Source of the DNA: Planctomycetota bacterium
Lineage (GTDB): Bacteria > Planctomycetota > UBA1135 > GCA-002686595
Direction of reading: 5' to 3'
Length of the DNA: 62,528 nt
Assembly (NCBI GenBank): GCA_012959525.1
Contig: DUDB01000078.1
Location: 1 to 62,528 of the forward strand
The notes beneath the pieces are model-generated. The model did no database searches and was not told the DNA's origin. It saw only the letters and a list, made by a program, of their open reading frames with translations. Each line of letters begins with the position of its first letter. The first letter of the stretch is position 1. The translations under genes and the position numbers were made by a program. Shown here in pieces: positions 1 through 8,307 of the stretch.

Positions 1-39
1 GACGGTGCAGGCGTACAGAGTGTGGAGGATGGGCCGCAT
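1..39 (-). CDS. possible N-terminus of a gene leaving the left edge
   Basis: An ATG on the minus strand at 37-39 opens a frame that stays open to the window edge (13 codons, reading MRPILHTLYACTV). The fragment is hydrophobic and could be the start of a signal peptide or membrane segment. It is too short to assign. The 246 bases between it and arfB (40-285) show no other convincing gene. Confidence 0.2.
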   Translation of the reverse strand, partial: MRPILHTLYACTV

Positions 40-285
40 GGTGTCTCCGGGGTGGGGGAGAGAGCGCCGAGGAGTGCCATGCACCCCAACGGGCAAAGAT
101 GCATCCGAATCCCGATGGAAGGGAGGGGGAACTGCGGGGCAACTGGGCCCCCTCACGTCGGCCACAATCCCGCTTAACCCATGGCAAGGAAGTGAGTTAC
201 AACCATCCAATGCGGCGGCCTTCGCCCCACTCCAAGCGCCGCTTTTTCACCATTTGCGACTTCCTACTTGGGCTCAGGAGCTCTC

Positions 286-708
286 TCAGTCAGCGTGGGG
301 CCGGCGAGACCGTTTCAGATCCCCCCGCTTGCGCTTGGCGTCGAGACGCTTGCGCTTGGACGACCGGGTGGGCTTGGTGGGCTTGCGGTTCTTGGGCACT
401 TGAAGGCCAGTGCGCAAGAGAGCGGCAAGCCGCTGACGGGCCTCTTCAAGGTTGCGTCCCCGCTCGCGGTGGCTTGAGGCATGCACAACTACCTCGCCGC
501 CCTTGGTCAGGCGGCTTCCGAGCTGCCGCATCAGACGCGCTCGTCGTCGCTCTCCGAGGCTCGGGCTGTCAAGCACACAGAAGCGCAGCTGCACGCGCGT
601 GGCGACCTTGTTCACGTTCTGGCCTCCCGGACCGCCGGAGCGTGAGAACGTGACGTGCAGTTCGCCTGGCGGCAGGATCAGCCGTGTGTTGATCCTGAGG
701 GGCTCCAT
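286..708 (-). CDS. arfB: ArfB-type peptidyl-tRNA hydrolase (ribosome rescue)
   Basis: A 140-residue stand-alone RF1-like catalytic domain. It hydrolyses peptidyl-tRNA on ribosomes stalled on non-stop mRNA. The GGQ loop is plain (SGGPGGQNVNK, about residues 24-34), and the protein ends in a long Lys/Arg-rich tail (about residues 105-138), which in ArfB enters the empty mRNA channel. Length and architecture match ArfB/YaeJ rather than full release factors, because there is no codon-recognition domain. It lies 9 bp downstream of the DUF971 gene on the same strand, and that gene follows tRNA-Phe, so all three may share the promoter upstream of the tRNA. The assignment is secure; co-transcription is inferred. 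Confidence 0.93.
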   Translation of the reverse strand: MEPLRINTRLILPPGELHVTFSRSGGPGGQNVNKVATRVQLRFCVLDSPSLGERRRARLMRQLGSRLTKGGEVVVHASSHRERGRNLEEARQRLAALLRTGLQVPKNRKPTKPTRSSKRKRLDAKRKRGDLKRSRRPHAD

Positions 709-717
709 CCCTGCGCC

Positions 718-1017
718 CTAGTCGGGCTGTCCCGCTGCGTGCAAGAAGGAGTAGGTGTAGATGCCCGTCTCATGCCCATCGGAGAACCGTAAGGCAACCG
801 CGTAGTTGCCCACCAGGTGCAGGTCCGCTTGGGTCAGATCATCGGGGACCGATGTTGGGTCCAGGATGCGCTGGCCCGTGGTCTCGCTCACGCATCCCGC
901 GCAGGGACACCGCCGCCGCAGCTCCGCGGCGCTGAACTCCGCCGAGTGACCATCGGCCCATTCGAACACGACCCTCGACGGGTCGCTGCGTCGGATCCGT
1001 GTGGGCGTAGTGCTCAT
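718..1017 (-). CDS. DUF971 domain protein
   Basis: A 99-residue protein that matches the DUF971 / gamma-butyrobetaine-hydroxylase N-terminal-like domain. It opens with a short beta segment (FEWADGHSAEFSAAELR), then a Cys-rich stretch CPCAGC (C37, C39, C42), then the characteristic end VGNYAVALRFSDGHETGIYTYSFL. The family is often found near Fe-S or cofactor genes, but its biochemical role here is unknown. The ATG lies 18 nt after the encoded CCA end of tRNA-Phe, with no visible terminator between them. It sits 9 bp upstream of arfB. Confidence 0.85.
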   Translation of the reverse strand: MSTTPTRIRRSDPSRVVFEWADGHSAEFSAAELRRRCPCAGCVSETTGQRILDPTSVPDDLTQADLHLVGNYAVALRFSDGHETGIYTYSFLHAAGQPD

Positions 1018-1035
1018 GGGGAGCGGGAGGAAGGG

Positions 1036-1111
1036 TGGTGGCCAGGACCAGACTTGAACTGGTGACCCCTTGATTTTCAGTCAAGTGCTCTACCAACTGA
1101 GCTACCTGGCC
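1036..1111 (-). tRNA. tRNA-Phe (GAA)
   Basis: The minus strand folds as a complete cloverleaf. The acceptor stem is GGCCAGG/CCTGGCC, the D-arm GCTC/GAGC, and the anticodon stem CTTGA/TCAAG around the loop CTGAAAA, giving anticodon GAA (Phe). The T-arm contains GTTCAAGTC. The discriminator base is A, and the 3' CCA is genomically encoded (1036-1038). A near-consensus promoter lies just upstream at 1141-1169. Confidence 0.96.
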
Positions 1112-1140
1112 AGGTGTGCGGCAAGGCCGCAACGGGCGGG

Positions 1141-1169
1141 ATTATCGGCTGGCAGTCCTGGGCCGTCAA
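1141..1169 (-). promoter_or_regulatory. sigma70-type promoter for tRNA-Phe
   Basis: Read on the minus strand, TTGACG (1164-1169) and GATAAT (1141-1146) are separated by exactly 17 nt. This is close to the sigma70 consensus. The -10 box is 29 nt before the mature tRNA 5' end, leaving a short leader. It may also drive the DUF971 and arfB genes beyond the tRNA. Confidence 0.7.
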
Positions 1170-1220
1170 AGGGAATGGCCTGGATTCCTCACACGGCTCT
1201 GGGCCGGACGCCTTTCGGTC

Positions 1221-2171
1221 TCAGGCCAAGGCTGCCCGGGCGGCATCCACGTCGAGTCGAATTTGGGCCTTGAGAGCATCCAGCCCATCGAACCTGCGCT
1301 CGCTCCTGAGGTGCCGGGTGAACTCCAGTTCCAGTCGGCGGCCATAGATGTCGCCCTCGTAGTCGAGCAGGTGGACTTCCACCGAGAGCTCTCCCAGGGC
1401 CCCGGGCTCCCGGTCTTGGACCGTGGGCCGTGTGCCCACGTTGCAGACGGCCAGGTGGGTCTCCTCGACGTCGTGGGTCGCATCGGAGGCCAAAAGGTGA
1501 GCGCGGCCCGCGTAGACACCCGCAGGAGGGTGCAATTCGTGGTGCAGATCCAGGTTGGCTGTGGGGAACCCCAGGGTGCGGCCCAGGGCGCTCCCGTGGA
1601 CCACCGTTCCCAATACTGAGACCGGTCGGCCCAGCATGGCCCCCGCTCCATCCAGGTCCCCCAGCCCCACGGCCTCACGGATGGCCGTACTCGATACGGC
1701 TCGCTGGGCGACGACGACCTTCTCGACCACCTCAACGGGAAACCCCATCTGGCGCAAGAGCTCCGGCGTTCCCTCTTGGTTCCGACCAATCTTGCTGTCG
1801 AATCCCAGTACGAGGGCCCGTGCGCCGAGCTGTTCCATCAGCAGGTCCGTGACGAAATCGGTGGCGGGGGTGCTTCGCAGCTTGTCGTCGAAGGAGAGCA
1901 CGAGGGTGTGTTCGACCCCGGAACGGCGGAAGAGCTCCAAGCGGTGCTCGAGTGTTGTGAGGGTACGCGGCGCGCGGCCTAGGAGCACCTCCTTGGGATG
2001 CCCCCTGAAAGTGACCACGGTTGAGCGAGATCCCAACTCCCGAGCGCGGGCCACGTTGGCCGCCAGAATGGCCGCATGTCCCAGGTGTACCCCATCGAAT
2101 ACACCCAAGCTGACCACGGAGCCATCCGCCGGGGGCGGCGGCAAATCGGACGACCGCTGGGTGATGATCAA
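1221..2171 (-). CDS. ribF: bifunctional riboflavin kinase / FAD synthetase
   Basis: A 316-residue RibF that makes FMN from riboflavin and then FAD. The N-terminal FMN adenylyltransferase half carries GVFDGVHLGH (about residues 23-32, HxGH-type nucleotidyltransferase motif) and SSTAIR (about 161-166). The C-terminal flavokinase half carries GRTLGFPTAN (about 198-207, Mg-ATP/flavin site). Length is normal for the family. Its ATG overlaps the def stop codon by 4 nt, so the two are probably translationally coupled. No FMN riboswitch is expected or seen, since def lies directly upstream. Confidence 0.96.
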   Translation of the reverse strand: MIITQRSSDLPPPPADGSVVSLGVFDGVHLGHAAILAANVARARELGSRSTVVTFRGHPKEVLLGRAPRTLTTLEHRLELFRRSGVEHTLVLSFDDKLRSTPATDFVTDLLMEQLGARALVLGFDSKIGRNQEGTPELLRQMGFPVEVVEKVVVAQRAVSSTAIREAVGLGDLDGAGAMLGRPVSVLGTVVHGSALGRTLGFPTANLDLHHELHPPAGVYAGRAHLLASDATHDVEETHLAVCNVGTRPTVQDREPGALGELSVEVHLLDYEGDIYGRRLELEFTRHLRSERRFDGLDALKAQIRLDVDAARAALA

Positions 2172-2710
2172 ACCTGCGCCCGTTGTTCCTTGTAGTCCTC
2201 GATCATCTCCTCGAGCGCGACCTTGTTTCGCACGCGATCGGCGGGGGACATGCGATCCACAAGAAGGACGCCTTCGAGGTGATCGTATTCGTGTTGAAGC
2301 ACCCGGCTGATGAAACCCGTCAACTCAAGGCGCAGCGGTTGGCCCTCCACATCCATGGCTTCGACCACGCAATTTTCTGGCCGCGCAATCTCCGCGAAAA
2401 TGCTGGGGAATGAGAGGCAGCCCTCCTCCATGAGGGCCTTGTCCCCCGTGCGCTCCACGATCCTCGGATTGATCAGGGTTATATTGAGCTCGGGCTTCTC
2501 CTTATCCCCTTCTTCGTTCATGACCAGGATCCGCCTGCGTAGACTCACCTGGGGGGCGGCGAGGCCGACTCCTTGGCTGTCAAACATGAGGTGGTACATC
2601 GCCGCGACCGTTCTTCCCAGGTCGTCGTCGAAGGTGGTGACCTCCTCGGCGATCCTGCGCAGCACGGGCTCGGGGTACAGGGTGACTGTGAATTCGAGCG
2701 GCTCGGACAT
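2168..2710 (-). CDS. def: peptide deformylase
   Basis: A 180-residue iron-type peptide deformylase that removes the formyl group from nascent N-terminal fMet. All three family motifs are present: GVGLAAPQ (about 47-54), EEGCLSFP (about 95-102, metal-binding Cys) and QHEYDH (about 139-144, the two metal His and catalytic Glu). It is the first gene of a def-ribF pair with a 4-nt overlap. The gene is divergent from the TPR-protein gene, which has its own promoter at 2749-2777. Confidence 0.97.
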   Translation of the reverse strand: MSEPLEFTVTLYPEPVLRRIAEEVTTFDDDLGRTVAAMYHLMFDSQGVGLAAPQVSLRRRILVMNEEGDKEKPELNITLINPRIVERTGDKALMEEGCLSFPSIFAEIARPENCVVEAMDVEGQPLRLELTGFISRVLQHEYDHLEGVLLVDRMSPADRVRNKVALEEMIEDYKEQRAQV

Positions 2711-2748
2711 GGGGGGCTAGTGTGGACGGAGACGGTGGGGGGGGTGCG

Positions 2749-2777
2749 TTGACGGCCTCCAGGGGCCCCTATAGTAT
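2749..2777 (+). promoter_or_regulatory. promoter of the TPR-protein gene
   Basis: TTGACG (2749-2754) and TAGTAT (2772-2777) are separated by 17 nt. The -35 hexamer is identical to that of the tRNA-Phe promoter. It places the transcript start near 2784, which rules out the upstream in-frame ATG at 2722 as the start of the TPR gene. Confidence 0.65.
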
Positions 2778-2841
2778 TTTCCGCCGCTGCATTCGTCGGC
2801 CCCCCAGGGGCAGATCTCTGATCGAATGGCCCCCCTACACC

Positions 2842-4176
2842 GTGGTCGACTACACCAAACACATTCAAAAGGCCGAAGAGGCCGCGCGACGTCGGAACTA
2901 CGACTTCGCCATCCAGCTCTATCAGCAGTTGCTGGAGATCGACCCGGACGTGGGTGCGGCGCGGGCAGGCCTTCGGCGGGCCCTCAAGGCGCGCCACGAG
3001 AAAAAGAAGGGCAGCAGGTTTCTCGGGATGATCAAGGGGGCCGGCCCACTGGCGGCGGCCAAGACCTTGGCCAAGGCGGGCAAGCACAACGCCGCCGCGA
3101 AGCAACTCGAGAGCTACCTGACGACCAACCCGATGGATGAGGAAGCCAACCTGCTGCTGGGCATCTGCCTGGAATCGGGAGGCCACACCCACTCGGCCCT
3201 TGCGGTCTTTGAGTTTCTAACGGAGGTGGCTCCTCGCAACCCCGAGGGTCTCAAGCGGGCCGGGGCCATGATGCGCGTCAACGGTGATCCCGTGCGGGCG
3301 TTGGAGTACTACGAGCGGGCGTTGGAGGCAGACCCAAGGGACCGTGATGCGATTAAGGCGCGCAAGGACCTGTCTGCTGAGGCAGCCCTGAGCCGCTCGC
3401 GTTTTGATGAAGTCAAACACAGCCGTGAGCAGATTGTCGACAAGGAGGAGGCCGTGCGGCTAGAGAAGTCCCAGCGCCGGCATCAGTCTGAAGGCGACCT
3501 GCGCCAGGAGCTGGAGCGCTTGGAGACTAGCTTCGCCGACGACCCCTCCAACGTGGACAGCATGTTGGCCATGGCTGACATCCTTGAGAAGCTGCGTGAC
3601 CCTGAGGCGGCGACCGACCTAGTGCAGCGTGCCCTCTCCTATCGCAAGGGGTCGGCGGACCTCGCTGAGCGTCTAGGGCGGTTGCAGGTCAAGGGGCTGC
3701 GGAAGGCCATTGCGCGTGCCGACAAGGCGGGCGACGAACAAGAAGCCGACCGCCTGGAAGCGCAGCTGCGCGAGCTGGAACTCGTCGAGACTCGCCGCCG
3801 TCTGGAGTTGACCCCCGGAGATGCAACCCTGCGCCTGAGTCTGGGCCGGGTCCTCCTGAGCCAGGGGAAGTACGACGAGGCAGCCGCAGAACTCCAAAAA
3901 GCGGTCGCAGACCCCCGTCAGGCCGATTCTGCTCACATGGCCCTAGCCCAGTGCTTCCAGGAAAAGGGCTTCCTGGACCTGGCCCGCAGCGAGTACGAGA
4001 AGGCGCTCACAGGTCATCCCGGGGTGGACGAGACCGCGCGCGAGATCCTGTACAATCTTGGCGTGATCGCGGAGGCCGAGGGCAACTCAGCCGAAGCGCG
4101 CTCCTTTTACGCCCGCATCTTCGAAGTGGATATCGGCTACAAGGACGTGTCCGCGAAGATGGAGCGCTTGAAGTGA
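2842..4176 (+). CDS. tetratricopeptide-repeat protein
   Basis: A soluble, helical protein of about 444 residues with several TPR units. Clear examples are near the N-terminus (KAEEAARRRNYDFAIQLYQQ), in the middle (NPEGLKRAGAMM then PVRALEYYERALEADP) and at the C-terminus (DAAELQK-type unit, then LARSEYEKALTGHPG). No signal peptide or catalytic domain is visible, so it is probably a scaffold or adaptor. The frame is open back to an ATG at 2722, but that codon precedes the promoter at 2749-2777 and the extra residues are low-complexity. I place the start at GTG 2842, just before the first TPR helix. No Shine-Dalgarno sequence precedes it. The partner is unknown. Confidence 0.8.
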   Translation: MVDYTKHIQKAEEAARRRNYDFAIQLYQQLLEIDPDVGAARAGLRRALKARHEKKKGSRFLGMIKGAGPLAAAKTLAKAGKHNAAAKQLESYLTTNPMDEEANLLLGICLESGGHTHSALAVFEFLTEVAPRNPEGLKRAGAMMRVNGDPVRALEYYERALEADPRDRDAIKARKDLSAEAALSRSRFDEVKHSREQIVDKEEAVRLEKSQRRHQSEGDLRQELERLETSFADDPSNVDSMLAMADILEKLRDPEAATDLVQRALSYRKGSADLAERLGRLQVKGLRKAIARADKAGDEQEADRLEAQLRELELVETRRRLELTPGDATLRLSLGRVLLSQGKYDEAAAELQKAVADPRQADSAHMALAQCFQEKGFLDLARSEYEKALTGHPGVDETAREILYNLGVIAEAEGNSAEARSFYARIFEVDIGYKDVSAKMERLK

Positions 4177-4281
4177 TCCATCTGCAAGACCCCTATATTT
4201 CCAAAGTGACAGCCGCTTGATCGCGCCGTCACTTCCAACTGTTTTTTTCTAGAGCTCTCCGAGACGAACCCACGAAGATTC

Positions 4282-4533
4282 ATGCCCAGCAGCAAGCAAG
4301 CCAAGAAACGCGTCATCACCGACGATCGCCGTCGAGCGGCCAACAAGGCCAAGAACAGCGCGATGAAGTCCGCCATCAAGAAAGTTGTGGACGCCGAGAC
4401 GAAGGAGGCCGCTACGGCTGCGCTCCCCAACGCGGTGAAGATGATTGATAAGTGCGCCAAGCACAACATCATCCACGCCAACGGCGCTGCTCGACGCAAG
4501 AGCCGTCTCGATCGGCAGGTCGCAAGCCGCTAG
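4282..4533 (+). CDS. rpsT: 30S ribosomal protein S20
   Basis: An 83-residue, very basic protein with the S20 pattern: an N-terminal SSKQAKKRVITDDRRRAANK segment, a central helix KSAIKKVVDA, and the C-terminal GAARRKSRLDRQV motif. It binds 16S rRNA early in 30S assembly. Length is normal for the family. It lies 105 bp downstream of the TPR gene and probably has its own promoter, although I see no strong consensus in that gap. Confidence 0.96.
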   Translation: MPSSKQAKKRVITDDRRRAANKAKNSAMKSAIKKVVDAETKEAATAALPNAVKMIDKCAKHNIIHANGAARRKSRLDRQVASR

Positions 4534-4611
4534 TCCCAACAGTTGTGCTGCGTCAATCCAAGAGCGGGTTGGCGGCGGACTTAATCCCTATTGCCCAGGA
4601 AGAGTCACCTC

Positions 4612-4953
4612 ATGGGGAAGTTTGAAACGAGCGAGGACCATGCCGGCCGATGGCACCGACCTGTTTGTGTTCCTATCGGAAAGGCGGATGTGTTCGCATC
4701 CGCCTTGGAGATGGTGGAAGACCTAGCCCGTTGGTCCGTGCAGAGCGTCGACAAGGATGGCTTGAGCGCGACCTGCGCGCGTGACAACGGCCCCCTGCGG
4801 GGCACCTCGACCATAGTCGTGAGGGTAGAGGGCCCGGACGGAATTCCCAACTCACAGACCCATTGCAGCTCACAGTCCAGTGGTGGTCTGCTTTCGAGGG
4901 ACAAGTCCAACGTGGCCGAGTTCGTCCAGAAACTCTGGATGCGTGTGACCTGA
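4612..4953 (+). CDS. small hypothetical protein, possibly DUF1499-like
   Basis: A 113-residue protein with alternating beta strands and a C-terminal helix (SNVAEFVQKLWMRV). I do not recognise it firmly. The layout of a beta segment, an S-rich segment (SSQSSGG) and a final helix faintly resembles the end of DUF1499 proteins, a clear example of which lies at 38336. An in-frame ATG exists 21 nt upstream (4591), but the start at 4612 gives the more natural N-terminus MGKFETSED. It ends 13 nt before the convergent toroid gene. Confidence 0.55.
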   Translation: MGKFETSEDHAGRWHRPVCVPIGKADVFASALEMVEDLARWSVQSVDKDGLSATCARDNGPLRGTSTIVVRVEGPDGIPNSQTHCSSQSSGGLLSRDKSNVAEFVQKLWMRVT

Positions 4954-4966
4954 TCTACAGCGCTCT

Positions 4967-6517
4967 CTAGCGCCCTCCGATGACGCGCGAATAGCGGAAG
5001 TAGACCTCAAGGCACAGGACCATCATGGCCGTGGAGTAGACCCGGCCTCCCTGCTTGCCCCAGGGGCCAGCGGGGTCCCAGGAGCCACTGTGGGCGCCAT
5101 CCTTGCGCTGGGACTCAAGCACCGCCGCCTTCATGGCCTTGTTCCAGGCACTCCAGTACCGGCCTCCCATTTGGAACATGGCGTAGGAACCGTAGTACCA
5201 GTAGTACATGTCCGAGCCCAACCCATCGGCATCCCAGCGTGGCAGTGCTCTCAGCATCAACTCGGCGTGCTTGCGCATGATCGGATGTTCATCGGGTGTC
5301 TGACCGAGGAAAACTCGCGATAGCAACCCCACCGCGGTCATGGCCTCGGCGCGATCGGTGGGGAAGTGGTCGTTGATCCCCTGCTCGCGCGCGCTCACAG
5401 AACCGATCGAGTCGTAGCCCACCCGCCCCGTGCTCTGATCGGTCACCTCGTCAATCCACGTGAGTGCGCCCACCAGTGCGTCCTCATCCACGACCAGCCC
5501 CGCGTCACGGCCCGACTGCAGAGCGATGACCATCCAGCCCGTCACGGACGTGTCATTCTCTCCGGTGGGAGGAACGTCGTAGCGCCAGGCGCCATAGGGG
5601 TTGCGAGCACGGCTGATCTGATTCAGTGCCTTTTGCGCCGTGTGCTTGAGTAGGGGGCTATTGGAGAAGTAATAGGCCTCGCAGAGCGCCAGGCTGGCGA
5701 TGGCGTGGTCGTACAGATAACCCTTGCCCACCGCGTCGCCGATCAGGCCAGTGTCCGGGTCCTGCTGATTCTGTAGCCAGCGAATCCCGCGCTTGACCGT
5801 GTTCCGGTAAGGTCCTCGCGAAGTCGTATTGCCATTCCCCAGAAACGCCAGGAGAGCCAGCCCCGTGACGCCCACGTCGTGCAGGCTGCCGCCAGGGCCC
5901 GTGCAGAGGTCGTCCGCAGGATCGTGGCCCATGAACCCGTCGCAGTCCCAGCGACCATCCTGGTCCTGGTGGTCTGCCAGCCAATGCAAGCCGGCCTCCA
6001 TCGAGGGCGCCGTTCCGCGCCCGGGGCCGGCTCCGCCGCCACCGGGCCCGAATCTGCCCGTGTACTTGCCCCCGGGGGGGCCGCCCAGACCCAGCTCTCC
6101 AAGGGAACCCACGTCCAGGAAGGGCGATTCCGCGAGGGCACCCGCATCGCTGATCGGTTCCAGCGAAGGATCGTCACTGAAATCCTCGGAGTCCACCAGG
6201 TCGGTCGGAACCTCCTGGATGACTGGGATCTCGTCGACCACGTCGGGTTCGACAATCTGATCCGGCTCTGGCGGAGGTGGTTCGGGCAGGGGTTCGGTGA
6301 CCTTGGCGATGCTGGTCGTGAGTTGAATCTCCGGAGAGGAATCAAACAGGGTCCAGGGGAACGCCTGGATGATGAGCAGGATCACCAAGTGCGCCGCGGC
6401 GGAAATGGCCAGCCAGGGTGCACGCTGCATCCACTCGTATAGAGCGTCCTGAAAAGACTCCTCTTCGTGGTCGGTGCCTGCGGCGCGGGCGGTCTTGCGG
6501 GGATGATCGATGGTCAT
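4967..6517 (-). CDS. TonB-like N-terminus fused to an alpha/alpha-toroid (squalene-cyclase-like) domain, copy 1
   Basis: A 516-residue predicted inner-membrane protein. A conserved cytoplasmic stub (about 20-34, FQDALYEWMQRAPWL) precedes a single membrane span (about 35-54) containing S39-x3-H43, the spacing of TonB's SxxxH motif. A Pro/Glu-rich linker (about 74-100) and a Gly-rich stretch follow. From about residue 165 to the end there is a prenyltransferase/squalene-oxidase-type repeat domain with QW-like motifs (QDQDGRWD; GLHWL; GIRWL). I see no DxDD squalene-cyclase motif, so a binding or structural role is more likely than terpene cyclisation. It is a tandem paralogue of the next gene and is also on the minus strand. 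No exbB/exbD is in the window. Confidence 0.8.
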   Translation of the reverse strand: MTIDHPRKTARAAGTDHEEESFQDALYEWMQRAPWLAISAAAHLVILLIIQAFPWTLFDSSPEIQLTTSIAKVTEPLPEPPPPEPDQIVEPDVVDEIPVIQEVPTDLVDSEDFSDDPSLEPISDAGALAESPFLDVGSLGELGLGGPPGGKYTGRFGPGGGGAGPGRGTAPSMEAGLHWLADHQDQDGRWDCDGFMGHDPADDLCTGPGGSLHDVGVTGLALLAFLGNGNTTSRGPYRNTVKRGIRWLQNQQDPDTGLIGDAVGKGYLYDHAIASLALCEAYYFSNSPLLKHTAQKALNQISRARNPYGAWRYDVPPTGENDTSVTGWMVIALQSGRDAGLVVDEDALVGALTWIDEVTDQSTGRVGYDSIGSVSAREQGINDHFPTDRAEAMTAVGLLSRVFLGQTPDEHPIMRKHAELMLRALPRWDADGLGSDMYYWYYGSYAMFQMGGRYWSAWNKAMKAAVLESQRKDGAHSGSWDPAGPWGKQGGRVYSTAMMVLCLEVYFRYSRVIGGR

Positions 6518-6680
6518 GAATAACTCCTATGCAGCTGAGGGTCCCAACGCCAAAGCGCTGGGGTCGCCCGTCGAGGTCTGAATGGCGCCGGGTGACAAGG
6601 CCCGGTGCAAGAGTCATCGATGTCTCGTTCACACTACTGAACGGTCAGGGCCCGGGGTGGTTCAACCCGATCGACGGCCC

Positions 6681-6725
6681 AAAGAGAAAACCCCGTCCGA
6701 ATCCCTCGCGGGGACCCGGACGGGG
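6681..6725 (-). terminator. rho-independent terminator
   Basis: A 9-bp perfect stem (CCCCGTCCG/CGGACGGGG, 6691-6699 with 6717-6725) is followed, reading the minus strand, by TTTTCTCTTT (6690-6681). It starts 28 nt after the stop of the toroid gene at 6754-8307 and separates it from copy 1. Confidence 0.85.
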
Positions 6726-6753
6726 CTGTGTCTTGCTCTTGGTGCGGAAGCGA

Positions 6754-8307
6754 CTAGCGCGCGCCGAGCACCTTGCCGTAGCGGAAGTAGACCTCGAGGC
6801 ACAGGACCATGGTAGCCGTCGAGTACACGCGGCCGCCCTGCATGCCCCAGGGGCCCGCCGGGTCCCAAGAGCCGAGGTGAGATCCATCCTTCCGTTGCGA
6901 TTTGAGTACTGCCGACTTCATGGCTGTGTTCCATGCCTTCCAGTGGCGACCGCCCATCTGGAACATGGCGTAGGAGCCGTAGTACCAGTAGTACATGTCG
7001 CAGCCCATGGCTTCGGGATCCCAGACCGGGAGAGTCTTCAGCATCAGGTCGGCGTGCTTGACCATGGCCGGCGTCTTGCCCGGATCCTGACCCAGGAAGA
7101 AGCGGCACAGTAGGCCCACGGAGGTCATGGCTTCACCGCTGTCGATGGGCCAATCGTCGTTCACGCCTTCAGTGCGCGAACTGCCGCTACCCACAGAGTT
7201 GTAGCCCACCCGGCCGTTCGCTGGGTCGGTCACCTCATCGATCCAGTTCAGGGCGCCCACAAAAGCATCGGGGTCGATTTTCAGTCCCGCTTCTTCAGCG
7301 GACTTCAGGCAGAAGACCATCCAGCCCGTTACGGACGTGTCGTTTTCACCCATGGGCGGGACGTCATAGCGCCACGCTCCATAGGGGTTCCGGGCACGCG
7401 AGATGTAGTTGATAGCGTTCTGGGCGACGCCGTCCAGCATGGGCGAGTCGTCGAAGTAGTACGTCTCAGTGATGGCCAGCGTGGCGATGGAATGGTCGTA
7501 CAGGAAGGTGTGACCAATCTCCTCACCCAGGAGGCCCGTGTCGTGGTCTTGCTCGCCAGTCAGCCAGCGAATGCCCTTGCGAACGATGTTCTTGTAGAGA
7601 CCCTTGCGGGTCGTGTGACCATCACCCAGGAAGGCCAAGAGGCCGAGCCCGGTTACGCCGACGTCATGGGTAGCGGCACCCGGCCCGGTACACTGGTCGT
7701 TCGGCGGATCAAGGAGCATGAAATCTGCGCAACTCCAGAGGCCTTCGGGCTCCTGGTGGTTCTTCAGCCATTCCAGACCATCCTTGAGAGCCTGCTCGGT
7801 TCCCGATCCACCCGCGGCACGCAGGTTCCTGCGTCCACCGAAGCGCCCGCCGAACTTGCCGCCCGCGCCACCACCGATTCCGATAACGTTGTTGAACGCC
7901 TTATCGTCAAAGGGCGAATCCGCGAACATGTCAGGATCACCCTCGGTGGACTCGAAGTCCTCGTTGGTGTCGGTCTCGTTGTGGTCGGAGATCTCGAAGT
8001 CCTGGATGATCGGTTCTTCGATCGGCTCCTCTTCCTCGATCTCCTCGGGCTCCTCTTCGGGGGGATCCTCGGGGATCTCCTCAGGAGCCTGGTCCACTGA
8101 AGCCTCGATCACGACTTCATCGCCCTGACCGAAGAGACTCCACGGAATGGCTTGAATGACCAGGAATATGACTAGGTGCAGGGCGGCCGAAATGGCGAGC
8201 CAAGGCGCACGCGACATCCACTCGTAGAGGACGTCGTTGAAGGTCTCTTCCTGCTCCCAGGACTTGGGCAGGGTGGACTCGATGTGGAATTGCTCTTTTT
8301 CGGACAT
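6754..8307 (-). CDS. TonB-like N-terminus fused to an alpha/alpha-toroid domain, copy 2
   Basis: A 517-residue paralogue of the gene at 4967-6517. The same parts occur in the same order: stub FNDVLYEWMSRAPWL, membrane span with S40-x3-H44, a strongly acidic Pro/Glu linker (about 75-105), a Gly/Arg-rich hinge, then the toroid domain (about 170-515) with near-identical segments such as SRARNPYGAWRYDVPP and DMYYWYYGSYAMFQMGG. The frame is open upstream to 8502, but the conserved N-terminus begins at ATG 8307 (MSEKEQF). The linker differs more than the toroid, which fits a spacer role. It has its own terminator at 6681-6725, so the two copies are probably transcribed separately. Confidence 0.82.
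   Translation of the reverse strand: MSEKEQFHIESTLPKSWEQEETFNDVLYEWMSRAPWLAISAALHLVIFLVIQAIPWSLFGQGDEVVIEASVDQAPEEIPEDPPEEEPEEIEEEEPIEEPIIQDFEISDHNETDTNEDFESTEGDPDMFADSPFDDKAFNNVIGIGGGAGGKFGGRFGGRRNLRAAGGSGTEQALKDGLEWLKNHQEPEGLWSCADFMLLDPPNDQCTGPGAATHDVGVTGLGLLAFLGDGHTTRKGLYKNIVRKGIRWLTGEQDHDTGLLGEEIGHTFLYDHSIATLAITETYYFDDSPMLDGVAQNAINYISRARNPYGAWRYDVPPMGENDTSVTGWMVFCLKSAEEAGLKIDPDAFVGALNWIDEVTDPANGRVGYNSVGSGSSRTEGVNDDWPIDSGEAMTSVGLLCRFFLGQDPGKTPAMVKHADLMLKTLPVWDPEAMGCDMYYWYYGSYAMFQMGGRHWKAWNTAMKSAVLKSQRKDGSHLGSWDPAGPWGMQGGRVYSTATMVLCLEVYFRYGKVLGAR

Noticed and set aside
5..403. 132-residue + strand frame at the left edge
   Set aside because: Overlaps arfB on the other strand and its composition (Pro/Arg/Leu rich) is that of an antisense shadow.
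4960..4973. GCGCT/AGCGC inverted repeat between convergent genes as a bidirectional terminator
   Set aside because: Short stem, no U-run, and partly inside the stop codon region of the toroid gene.
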